A stretch of 64,000 nt of DNA from Patiria pectinifera. Taxonomy: Eukaryota > Echinodermata > Asteroidea > Valvatida > Asterinidae. The position numbers and the translations under genes were made by a program. Of the stretch, positions 12,161-25,300 are shown piece after piece. Location of the stretch: contig CM057129.1 of assembly GCA_029964075.1 (NCBI GenBank), forward strand, positions 20,885,430-20,949,429, read 5' to 3'. The notes beneath the pieces are model-generated. The model saw only the letters and a list, made by a program, of their open reading frames with translations, had not been told where the DNA came from and did no database searches. Positions within the stretch are counted from its first letter, which is position 1. Each line of letters begins with the position of its first letter.

Positions 12161-13335
12161 ATTCCTTTGTTCAACTTTATAATAAAACAAAAAAACCCAA
12201 TATTTTACATTAAGTGGGTAAGGAAAACAACTTGGCCCAATTTCATGGCTCTGTTAAACATGAATTCTGCGCTTACAGAATCCTTGGTTAATAGATCCAT
12301 ACATGCACAAGATCCCAAAATGTCTGGCTTATGCTTGAAATAGTGGGGATCTCTACTTGACAAGCAGTACTTTTGGAGCATCCCCACCCACATTTACTCC
12401 TCTCCAATTTGTTGTGATAGTAATTAATGTTGACATCGATATCATATCTTGTAATGTGGAAATAATGTAAGGTAAACATTTTTTTATTGGTTTGCAGAAA
12501 TTCTTTGTTTACAATGGGCAGAGCTACGAAATTTACTCAAGTCACTTTTTCTTCATAACTTAATTGGACCTCTCACTGTTAAGGCTGGTTCACAAATTTG
12601 ATGTCACTAACATACCAAATGAAAGAAGCTAAAACGTATTCAAAATGCACGTGTGCACAGTATGAACCGGCCTTTCTTTGCTTAGCCCGAGTTGTAGTCA
12701 AGTGAACATTTCAATCAGAAGTCCGAGAGTCTCAAGTCAAGTCACAACTTATTCAAATCAACTGTATCAAAGGCTTTCCTTTGCCGTTGTTTACCTTCTG
12801 TTTGTGACCTCAACTGTGATGGACTATTGATTCCACCCATACTGGAATTTGTATCCTTGTGGAGTCATTTCTTTGTTCTCGTGTTCTACACTATTCGAGT
12901 TTGAAATTTGCGACGGATCAACACACCTTGGAAATTCCACATTTTTGGGTAAAATCCATCCATCTATTTCGTGATAACCTTTTGGAGACGTATCACCTAT
13001 ATAAATTGCTCTGTGCAGACGTATACAATCTTTTGCTCCCTATTGTGCTGATGTGATCTCCACAGGGTACCGTGCACCAGGTCACTCGTGCTGAACTTGA
13101 GCTTGACCTGTGACTCTGTGACTCTAAGGGCCAGTTCGTGCTCAGCACAAATATGCACGGAAATTTGTGAGGTCATGTCAATCGAGTTGAAATGAGTTGA
13201 ACGAGTCAAATTGAGTTGAACACCTTTCAACTCAGGAGAATATTGCTGCAATTGTTCTGTGACGTCAAATTCACTTCACATTTGAATACAAGTGAAGCAT
13301 GAGCCAGCCTTAGAGTGATAAATCCTCCGTGTACT

Positions 13336-16300
13336 TTAGGCTGGACATCTAGCCAGGTCCGTTTCGGGTCCGTCCACTTGGAATCTCCCCATCAACACAT
13401 TGGAGTTCATCCGTCCACCAGTACTTGGGCCCGGCTGCTGACCGCCGGCAAACACATCAAAGCGTCCCGGCTGAAGGACCAGGCGGTCAGTGTAGGCTGC
13501 TCTCACACGGGCCGGAATGGACAAAATGACCGTTACAGTCTGAAGTGTGGTGATGCTGATGCGTTTGAAGGCTGCCAACTGGATCTTGGGCACTGGGACG
13601 GTCGCGTCCAGCCACTGAATGTAGACTTGGACAACCTACAAAATGCAAAAGATTCCTTTGGTAAAATGAATAATTAGGAGGATCGAAGACATTTACAAGA
13701 GCAGCCTTTCCTCTTTGAGGTACGGTATGTTTAATGATTTGTCCTTGTGTTTTTGGAGGGGACCCTACTGTTATTCAATGCTGGGAAGGTAACAGACTCG
13801 CTGTGGAGATGTACTTGAAAGCCTGGTGTTTATTAATGATATTTATTCGAGAACTGTGTCCACACAGTGCATTTTGGAAGAAAATCTTATCCCTCCTACA
13901 TGTAATGCACACCAAGAGAGTTTGCAGGCCATTTTGCATAGCTTAGCGACATTCTGTACATGACAATGTTGAATTCAAAGTCTACAGCAGTGGCTATTAC
14001 CGGTATGTTGGATTTGAATGGTACCCTATGTTACCTAAAATTGTTGAAACATTATTTGCAACCACCATATTGTCTCCCTGTCAAAGCAGTGTAATATTGC
14101 TTTTAACATGCTTAAAGTCAGTCAAATTCTAGACCAACGTAAGAGCATGTAAATTGTTTGAATCTCACAAATTTGGAAACAAAATTCCTTACCAGTACCT
14201 GCCTCAAATTGCTTGGTTATTTAAAAATTTCCCACCATTTTTACCTACATGTATTAATAAACATACATTGTGCGATTTAAAAAAAAAAGCTTGATTTCCA
14301 CCTCATGTCCATGCATAAATTGTCCACCTTCAAACAAAATTTTGGAGACAGATATATAAATATAGTGGCGATTTCACAACCAGCTAAACCATTTAAAATT
14401 GGGCACTTGTGACAGGGAACCTCCATGCCACTTTATCATTAATCTCTTCAAGATTCATAGCTTTGCTAATTTCATCAAAAAGCATGCAAAGGCTTTCACA
14501 AAGTACATGTAATCCAAGACATTGTCATAAAACCTACCTCCTCTCCTGAGTATGCGCCCACATTTTTCAGAGTTACATTAACGAAAACGTCATCACACGG
14601 AAAGATGCTGACAGGTTCCACGACAAACTTCAAGTACTCAAACTTGGTATAGGAGAGTCCGTAACCAAACTGATAGAGCGGTGTTCCACTGAAGTAACGA
14701 TAGGTGCGGTTTACCATGGAGTAGTTTGTCATTGGGGGTACCTGATGATAGCCGAAAAAGAATATGCAGTTTGAGTTTCTATTTCAACAAGCAGTGTTTT
14801 AAGTCGAGTCCAAGTCAGAGTCTCAAGTCAATTGGTTAATGTCCAAGTCCCAGTCACTACCGGGTCGGTTGGCTGCTTCAATGTAAAATTTACATCCCCC
14901 GACGCAAAGATTCCATTTTATAAAATGATTGATTGCGACACCCGCTACTGCATCAGACTCAAACCGGCAAGCCGACCCCGGCGGGAGGTTCGGTTTTAAT
15001 TTCAAACAAGTATAGTTGTATAGTTGATTCACTTGACTTGCGTCTGAGACCAAATCTCAAGTAATTTGGTTCAGGTCCGAGTCTGAGTCATGACTTCCAC
15101 ATTGCGAGTAACCTTCACTAGAAACCTCTGAGAGAAAACAGTCAATCTAACTGTAAACTGGCCAGTCCTCTCATCTGTCTTAATTCTTTGTCCAAACAGT
15201 GGCTTTATAATCCCTAACACTAAGTGTAATAAAGCCACATGTGCTATCACACAGCTGGTATTGACAAGTGCAGGGGATTAGCAGCAGTATCTGATAACAG
15301 GGGCCAGATTGTTGGCAAAGAGATTAACATGATAAGGGTGTACCACTAGAAGTACTGTATTCTTTCTGAGTTTACAGGCCCTGACTGGGAAAGCTGCTAG
15401 AAGCACTTACACCTGATGTACAGGGAAAAACTTATCTGAATTATGTTTTTAAAAGCTAATTTTGAGTAAAAAAGTGACTCGAGACAAAAAGCGTTGTTTG
15501 GGACAGTCAAAAAGTCTGTCATGGGTTCGAGTCTCACCGAAGGATTCTCCATTACAACTCTTGGAAAGCACTGATCACAGTGCTTATAAAACCTGTGTTG
15601 CTGAAGGGTAAAAAGAAATAGGTAAAAAAAAGGGGCATAACTAAAGTATTAATTGCACATTACCTGGTCCATGGATGCAGGCCATGTGTAGGGAAGCCTT
15701 CCTGCTGGGTTGGTACCCTGGTAGTTGGTAAACATGTGCCTGATGGCAACACCAGTAGCTTGGGCTGGAAAGAAGCACTGTACAATCACCGGGACAGCGG
15801 TGTTGTTGATGGCCCAGGAGATGTCAAATGGTCCGGCAGTGAAGAGCAGCAAGACAACTGGCTTACCATTGGCTGGAGATAAGGGTAGAAATGAAGGACA
15901 TCAGCCAGGCAACCCATCATCACAATGAGGACAAAATTGCTGAGGCTAGGCAACATGTATACATGACAATTCTTTTTAATTTCAATATTAGGTTTTGCCC
16001 TTCAAACCGGCTGGCTGGTTCGAATCTTATGTAGCAGCGAGTACCGCAATGAAACTATTCATCAGATGAAATTTCCGGCGGGGTGATATAAATTCAATAA
16101 TAGGTTTTGCCCTTCATCGACATATAAACACTATAAAAGTGTGTTACACCCGAGTGAAAGTGAGAAAATATATCACTCGGGTGAGACTCGAACCCATGAC
16201 CTCCTGCTTTCTTGTGCAGACTCGACCACTGAGCTTGCCAGGATCAGCTGGCCGGTCTGATTGTCTGCAGTGGCCAATACGAACAAAACTAGCTGATTAT

Positions 16301-19300
16301 TTTGATTGTTTTTCAATCATGTGAACACAGTTCATTCCACGAAACAAAGTGCAATGGTGACAACATTAAAAGCCTTAATAAGTTACATTATGAATCAACT
16401 ACCAGTTGATCATCAATGGTCCATGAAGGAACTTCCTTGTAATGTGAATCTTACCAGCTTTGACAGCATCCTGCAGAAGTTGTAGTTGGCTGCCGGGCAG
16501 GGCGAGGTCTTTTCTGTCTCTACCCTCACTCTCCACCGTCACACCTGAAATAACAACCAATAGCATCCAATGATTTACAGTTCACAGCGTACTCATAGTG
16601 TGGTAAATCAAAGTACACACAGTAGGGGTGTGCATCGGAACCGGTACCCAAGTACCTGACTGCTGATGTCGGGAACTGGTTCCAGCTTTTGGGATCGGGT
16701 ACCCGTATTCCAACATTGCAAATAAGTAACTTCTAAGACAATGAATAAGAAAGGTTTGGAATGCCGTTTGTGAGGAATTTTCAAAATGAAAACCAGACTA
16801 TAACAATGTAAAATCCAGAAATTTATATAAATCTTATTGGGTTTTGCTGACATAACTGTGATTTTTTGTTCTTGTGGGCCCTGAGACAACACTGAGATTA
16901 CAGTTTTTATAAATTACATTGGCGAAGGGCAAAAGCCTTGGAGTTAAGATTAACAATAGACTGATAGCCTTGATTCTGTTATATTTTTTTGTTTCTCACC
17001 TGAACCCAGACAGACGACGACAAAATCAGAGCCGTTTATTGCCTGAACGACACTGGACTGGTTGTACACTGCACAAACGGGGTTGTTACATCCTGCAGCA
17101 AAGCGAGTTTCATTGGCCAAGGGTTGCAGGCCAGCCAGTGGTGTGGTGACGTATTTTGGCAACGGTGTGCCTGCATAGTCCCCAAACAACTGACCGGAAT
17201 CATTTCCAAACGGACCAACAATCTACGACAAAGCAAACAGTACCACTGCATATGTGCATTAGATTATTTGAAAGAGAGGGAGTGTTTTAAAAGAAATCTA
17301 TTTGTTCAATGGAGGTGCTACCGTTATTTAGGACTTGTGATGACCTGCGAGGACTTACGAGATCTAGTGAGGACTTTGACTGCAACGTGTTCTTTTAAAC
17401 ACTTACCGCAAGCTTCAAAATACTTTTCACTGGTAGTATGCCATCGTTCTTCAGCAAGACAAAGCTCTTGACAGCAGCCTCTATGGCAAGATTCTGGTGT
17501 GCAATGCTATCCACTACATCCTCGGCACGCAGCTTGGTGTAAGGGTTTCTGGCTGGTGGGTCAAACTCCCCAAGCCTCATGCGGGTGTAGAACAATGGAC
17601 GCACCAACGCCACCACGTCATCGTACGACACCATCTTCTTTAAGACTGCCTCTGTGATGTAGGTATAGACGTTAGCTGCCACTGCTGTGAGATCCAGATT
17701 GACACCAGCCTTGACGCACACTGCGGCAGTCTCAAGAGGTGTAGACGTGTATTTGTGCATAGTGTAAATCAATGTCAGTGCAGCCTCATCACTGACAACG
17801 TACCCCTGAAAGCCAAATTGGTCGCGGAGGATGTCTCGCAGGAATCTCGTGTTGGCACAAGCTGGTACTCCGTTGATGCTACATAAGATGTAAATTTAAA
17901 AAAAAAAAAAAAAAAAAACTGCTGGAAACTGCGATCTGAATGGACTGACCTGAAACATGCAAATCAAAAAAGTTTGAGCGTCTGACAATTCAATCTCAGC
18001 AGGATGTTTCTCAAAGGATTTTTTGCTGACCATAACAATATCGCATATAAAATCAGCTGTTAAAAAAAAAAAAAAGAGTTAGAAAAACAGTCAACTTTAT
18101 TAACGCTTTTAGTTGTACTAGTATGCAAGCATATCTACTTGTGATTAATATAAAAGTAAATTATAAGTACCAACTTATTTTTCACAAAATTCTCCAGAGA
18201 ATTGACATAGGCATAGATACTTATCAGAAATGAGAAAATACTGTAGTGGACGTGAATTTTGACTGTTTGTGACAATAAACAAAAGGAGGGTTAATACATA
18301 ATTACATGAATGTGCATGTGTGTACATGTATGTTTTTACAAATTACATGTACCTGTTGTAACTGCACATGATGCTGTAGCTACCAGCTTTGACGCACTCA
18401 TGGAACTGAGGTAAAAAGGTCATGAAGAGGTCACGGTCTGATACCTGGGGAAGGTGAAAAATGCCGAAAAAAATTAAAAATGCATTCACATTCAGTTTCA
18501 TCACTGACTTCTTGGAGTTCTTCATAATGTTCAGAAAAATCTGTGCTACCAGTCATGTTGCCAGTTAAGTATTTTACAAGTACATAGTTACACTTGTGCA
18601 CATGCATGCATGTGGTACAGGTCTACATGTATTATATTTAGGATTTTGTGATTTTGGTCAGCCATGTATCGTTTACTCTTGCAAACAAGCAGGAAAGGTG
18701 ATCATGAAGTGCATTCTGTGGGAATGTACATGTATACAGCCATAAAGGCACTGCATGTTTTAGCCTTGCTACACGTCATAAAAATGGTCTATATTTGAGA
18801 GTTTCCATTTTAAGAAATAACAGCCATATTTTACCTGAATGCGCACTTTAAGCCCTAACTCGGGATGTCATAAAAATGGTCTAGATTTGAAGTTTCCTGC
18901 ATATTACGTATGATACATATACAACATAAATGCACTCATTTTGAATTGCACTCGTTGCCTATGTAACACTTTCCTGGTTGAATGATTTACTCTATTCAGC
19001 TGTATGCATGGGCGTCGCGAGGGGGGGGCAAGGGGGGGCACTTGCCCCCCCCTGGAAAAGCAAAAAAGAAAAAAAAAACAAGGAAGAAAAAATAGAAAAA
19101 AAGAAAAGAAAAAGAGGCGCGAAGACAAAGTGGTGTAAATTTAATGAGTTGGGGGGGGGGGGGCAAAATGTCCCTGCCCCCCTCTAAAACTGATAAATCG
19201 AGAATGTGTTGAGAAATACAAGCATTTTTTGGCAAAAAAATTTTTTGCCCCCCTCTAGAAAAAATCCTGGCGACGCCCATGGCTGTATGCTTTTTCATGA

Positions 19301-22300
19301 ATTATGTCACCATGAGCAGAACATTGTAAAATTTGTTTCTCATCACTGTAAAAAATGGTAAAAACCACAATGTGGACATAAACATTTTTAGAGAGGGATC
19401 CCGATCTCAATAAAGGCCTGTTGTTACTTGACCATGCTAAATAATGTCTTGAGAAAAACTAAAAGATGATACAGAAACTGGAAAAGTGAGAGATCATTTA
19501 TGAGTTGTTTTAGAACTTGAGGTAATCTAGCGTAAAGTTCAACTAACAAGTACAGTCTGCAGTAATTCTTTATTAGGGCAAAGAAATAAAGGTTCTGTTT
19601 CTGGTTACCCTACCTACTCTTTTTGACAGCCTCTACCCTAAAGTTTTTTTATTTTGGGCAAATGAGGGAAAAACCCTGAAAATCATCAATAACTACCTCC
19701 ATAGGATCGTACACAAAAAAATTGCAAGAAAACACACAAAAAACCTACATACCTACCCTATTTTCAAATGCCATGTAATTGGAAGCAGAACTATTTTTTT
19801 GGGGGGGCCTTAATTACCGGTCGGTACCAACGCCTTTTTTCCATTTTTATTATGAAAAGCCTAATCCTTTATCATGCATCAAGCAGCTGCAGTGTGATTC
19901 GGCAAACTGCCCAATTCACATTGAAAAGGGAATAGCAGGGCATGGGATGCAGGTCAGTGAACATAAAAAGATTTCAGAAATACGGAGAGTACATACTGGT
20001 AGATACTTGCACACACACAAAAACCAGTATGAACAATGTACGTGTACCCGGGTACAATATGTACATTGACCACAGTACCATGTACCGTACCGTATCTACA
20101 TGTAGTATACAAATATTGACTGCTTCTAGTGGTGTAGTACATGTAAAACTAGCCTCCCGAGGTGATCCATGAAGCATTCTCGTTTTCCTAATTAAAGCCC
20201 ACACCCTTATATGCATAATACCAGTTCTCATGGCATAGTACCGTACTTTGGTTGCTTAAATACAGTCATAGTACTGTAACGTCTCTCTGGGGTGAGAGAC
20301 ATTATCAAATAAAGAGTCGGATACAAATATCTTACACACACACACACTAGTGCTTTATTCGGGATTATTTACATCTCAGCTCATTAGAGGGCGCACCATA
20401 TACAATGTAAAGTTAAGGCGTACATGTGTACATGTCCGGAACTCTGTCGGGGTCAGAGCCCAGATCAACAATCTAATGCTTCATATGCGGGAGCTCTGTG
20501 AAGGTCAGAGCTCAGCTCAAGAACCTACTGGGGAAGAGCCCAGTACAACAATGACCAGAACTGCCATTTCTACGCGCTTTATATAGACTTTTGGGTGCGC
20601 GTCTTAGCCAATGGGAGCATTGGATTCTGGTGGTTATGAATAATGCATCCGTGTACAAAGGCATGGGGAAAGTTCTCTGTGGGAGATTTGTACACGACTG
20701 ACTTAGACAATCTACTGGAAGAACGTCCGAGAGCAGTGGTTAGCGGGCGAAGTAGGATCACTCGTGGGTGCCTTACGGGGAACTGATCCTCAATGAAAAG
20801 GGAAAGGGAATAACTTTCTCGGTACATAGGCTTGTGTACAAGACTTAGTCTCTACACTAGCTGAGAATATACACACTAATTCTATGGAGTAAAACTATGA
20901 GATGAAGGACGTAACCTGACCTCTAGCTACCGTAGGTCTCGGCCAGTGGGTTAGCGGGACACACTCGCTGGGGTGCACGGGGTCACTAAGGGGTGAATAC
21001 ACGGGTAGGGTTTAGCGAGCCACATTCGCTAAATGCTCGGGGTCAATGTGGGTCTGATGCGAGGTAAGGTGTGTGAGGGGAATCCGCATCGACTCTGGGG
21101 AAAGGTGGAGGGAAAATGGCTAAGTCCTAAGTACATGTCCCATGGCGGTACATGTTCAATAGCAGTGAGTGCTATGCATTGCGCGCTATACAATAGGTAC
21201 TGTACAATGTGCTACACACTTGTACGTGTGTCTAAAACTTCGTGGTAAGCTTCGCGCTGTGTGAGGGTACACAGGATCGCTGCAAGCATTTCGCTGTGCA
21301 CGGATTGGAATGGATTGGTTGGGAAAGAAGTAAACTACGCAATTTGCGGGAACGCAACACTATCTCCCCCTAGTTTTTACAACGTCCTCGTTGTAATAAA
21401 AGGAATTACTGAATAACAAGAGTAAGGGAAAAGCAAAGATAAATGGAGCGCTAAAAACATGCAAAAAGTGCAAAACTTAAAAGTGAACATAAAGAAAACA
21501 ACGAACGGTTACATTTCCTTTAAATGCGGATAAATGAGAGATAATCAAAACAAAAAGAAGGTAAATATTCATCTTAAACGACGAAAATAAAAGTTCAGTG
21601 TCCATAGCGATGGAGGGGAAAACACGGAGTTCATTCACTCGGCGCAGTTCATCGACCATGAATAAGCGTCGTGAAAATGGAGGTGGGAGACTAGAAATAA
21701 TCCTGAAGTCTCGCTGTCCTTCTCTTAGAACGGGTACTCCTCCTCTCTGACATGAAGGGCGAAGTTCCTGTCGCTGAGGGCGCTACAGTCAGTGGACTGG
21801 AACCAGATACTCTAGCAGGCGGGGCTGATGAGGGGTCATCAGCGCGTTTGGTGCTGGATGTTTTCCTGGCGTTACTGCGGGGGACAGCATCATCCTTTGA
21901 AAGAGAAACCTTCTCCAGCAAAGTTTTACGAAGGTCCAGCATCCATTTTGGGACCTCGTCACTGAGATACTGCTTAAGTCGGTCATGGTGAAGAATTTTT
22001 GTTCTTCCCCGTTGCTTGAACCGGACTTCAAACAGAAGATCACTCAATGTTCTAAGAATGACGCAGGGGCCTGCCCATTTAGCTCGTTTTAGCTTGGGAG
22101 ATAACCCAGGGGTTTTTGTGCTGTCTCGCATGTACACCAAGTCACCAATTTGATTTACGGATTTACCAAGATGTTGACGAACCAGATGATGGACGGTTTC
22201 CATCCGTTTCCTCACGGATGCAACATACTCGCATTCATCTTGAGGTTGGTCCTCTGTGTTGGGGCCACCGAGTACAAGCGCAATTGGTAGATGGGTTTCT

Positions 22301-25300
22301 CGACCTAACATAAGCATATTAGGCGAGTAACCTGTAGATTCATGCTGGCAACTTCTGTACGCTGAAGTTAGAAGTGGGAGGTGGATGTCCCAATTGCGTT
22401 GGTCACTGTCAACATACACTGCGATCATGTCAACCAGAACTTGATTGAATCTCTCCGCCTGTCCATTGGCGGATGGATGGTATGGGGAAGTTCGAGTCTT
22501 GTGGATTTCCAACAGCTTACAAACTTGTTGCATGAGATGAGACTCATAAGTTCGGCCTTGGTCGGAGTGAATGTCAAGGGGTGGGCCAAAACGGGAAATA
22601 TATTTGTAGACGATTTTATGAGCCACCGTCTCTGCCTTTTGGTCGGGAATCGGATAAGCTTCCATCCACTTTGTGAATTGGTCACCGACTAAAAGGATGT
22701 ATTTGTTCCCATTGTCACTGATAGGGAATGGACCAAGGATGTCCGTGACCAGTCTGTCCATCGGCGCGCCGACTCGATAATCCTCGAGGTGTGCTCTGGG
22801 GGTTGTGTGTGGCCTTTTGCGGGCACCACACTTAGCACACTTGCGGACCCAGTCACGAACTGTTTCCTTTAGCCTGTACCAGTAAAACTGGCATTTGATT
22901 TTCTGAGCAGTTTTCTTCACCCCGAGGTGAGCAGAGGTGACGGCGTCGTGTGCAGCTTGAAGAACGGCCCTCTGCAGTTCTCGAGGAATCACAAGTTGCA
23001 GGTAAGATTGGGTCTGGTCAGGAGTCACCCATCTTTTAAAAAGAACACCGTCTTTCAGCACCAGCTGTTGCCATAGCAACCACAAGTTCCTAGTGGCGGG
23101 ACTTTCGCGTGCTATCTGGTCTCTGCTTGGTCTCTCAGGTGATTTGGTCATCAACTCCATGATGATCCTCAGGTCTGGATCTGCTGTCTGCAGATTAGCT
23201 ATTTCCTCTGTCGTGTAGCCACCGACCCAAGATGTGGCTCGTCCAGCGCTGAGACCGGCGGGGGCGCTAGAAGGGGCACGATCACTCGTGACCTCACCAT
23301 CTTGGTCGTCTTGCTGTCCAGTTGGACTCGATTGTTCTGCAAGTTGCTGCCCGGTACTTGAACCGGCATTGGCATCCTTTTGCGGGATGCAGGGCGCATT
23401 GCAGTTCAACTCTGTTCCAGCTGAATCAGAGGATTTTGTAGCAGGTTTAGTTCGGTTGTTCGGCCGTACTACCCGAATGGCTGTGGGCAAATTGGCTTGC
23501 CCGGGAGTTTCTCCAGTAGGCGTGGCTGTGTGCGAAAAACGACCTTTGAACTGTCCATCGTCAAAGTCGCTGCAGGTAAACTCACTGCACGAGCGCCAAA
23601 TAAGTTTACCAATGCTACACACAGGAACCAGTAGGAGGGTTACCAACGTTGCCATCAGTACGAGGACTGTCCGTGGGGATACAGGTTTGGCCTGAGGGTT
23701 GACGTCATTGCTCGAGGGCTGATCGTCAGCAGCTGAAGTTCTCTTTGGGAATTGAACTTCAGCGGAGGTAGCGTTTACTCGTCTGGTCAAAAGGGGGACC
23801 ACATCGTCGACTTTCGAAAAATCGGACCACAGCTCGCTTTTGGCTTTGCACTTCTCGCAACCGCCGCAGGGGAGTTCAGCGAGTATGGTCGTTCCGTCGT
23901 AGCACGGACAATCGTCAGGGTCACATGGCACCCTAGAGAGGGCATCTGCGTTGCCATGTTTCCTCCCTGGTCGATGTTCGATTTTGAAGTCGAACTGAGA
24001 CAAGATTTGAAGCCATCTTGCCATCTGATCGACAGGCTCACGAAAAGACATGACCCATCGAAGAGCGCTGTGGTCAGTTCTGATGAGGAACTGTTTGCCC
24101 AGTAGGTAGTGTCGGAAGTACTGAAGGAAGGTGACGATTGCGAGGAGTTCTCTCCTCGTGGTGCAGTAGCGACGCTGCGGCTTTGTCATCGACCGACTAG
24201 CATATGCTATCGGCCGTTCTTCCTCCCTCTGGGTCCGATCACACCACTGGAGTTGCGATAGAGTAGCACCGATGCCACTATCTGAAGCATCGGTATCAAT
24301 GATGAATAACCCATCATCATTGGGGTACGACATTACTTCGTTGCCGGTGAGGGCGGCCTTTAATTTCTCAAAAGCCGCTTGACAGTCATGAGTCCACTTA
24401 AACGTCTGTCCGGCCTCTAACAGACAATGTAAGGGGCTGGCTATCGTGGCGAATTGGGCTATGAACCTACGGTAGTAAGAACATAGTCCCAGGAAAGAGC
24501 GTACTTCAGTTATGTTCTTGGGAGTGGGCCAGTTCTGCACGGCAGAAACTTTACCAGGGTCTGGTTTGACACCATCTGGTGTGATGATGTGACCGAGGAA
24601 CAGAACTTCCGTCTGGAAGAGTTTACACTTGCTCGGTTTCAGCTTCAGTCCAGCGTTCCCTAGTCGGCGTAGGACTTCACCAAGACGCTCAATATGCTCG
24701 GAAAATGTTGATGACAGGATGATGATATCGTCTAGATATATCAGCAGTGTTCGCCATTGCAAACCTTTGAGGACTAGCTCCATACAGCGCTCAAAGGTAC
24801 TGGGTGCGTTGCATAACCCAAATGGCATGGTCACGTACTCGTACAGTCCACTTCGGGTTACGAATGCGGTTTTGGGACGGTCTTCCTTCTTCACTTCAAT
24901 CTGCCAGTAGCCCGACTGCAGATCGAGGGTGCTGAAGATTTTTGCCCCACTCAGGCAATCTAGGCAGTCATCAACACGGGGTAGGGGATACGCGTCACGG
25001 CGCGTAACATCGTTCAGCTTACGATAGTCGACACACGGACGAGTTGTGCCGTCCTTTTTCCTGACAAAAACCATCGGTGATGCCCAGGGGGATGTTGACT
25101 CGCGGATCACACCCGCCTTGAGTTGGCTCTCGAGAACTTTCTCCTCCTCGCCCTGAAATGCCTTGGGGGGACGGCGGGGAGGCTGTCGTATGGGGCGTGC
25201 GTCGCCGGTGTCAATAGTGTGCTGCACTATTGACGTTTTTCCCAAATCCTCCGCGGATTTGGCGAAAGTGTTCTCGTGGCTGGCCAAAAGTTCACACAAT

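Noticed and set aside
16170..16250. Functional tRNA gene
   Set aside because: A and B boxes are present, but the acceptor stem does not pair and the copy is duplicated with the GH3 intron; a tRNA-derived repeat.
23234..23695. 153-codon plus-strand frame opposite pol
   Set aside because: It overlaps the intact integrase-spacer region of pol on the other strand and has no domain; a shadow of pol coding sequence.
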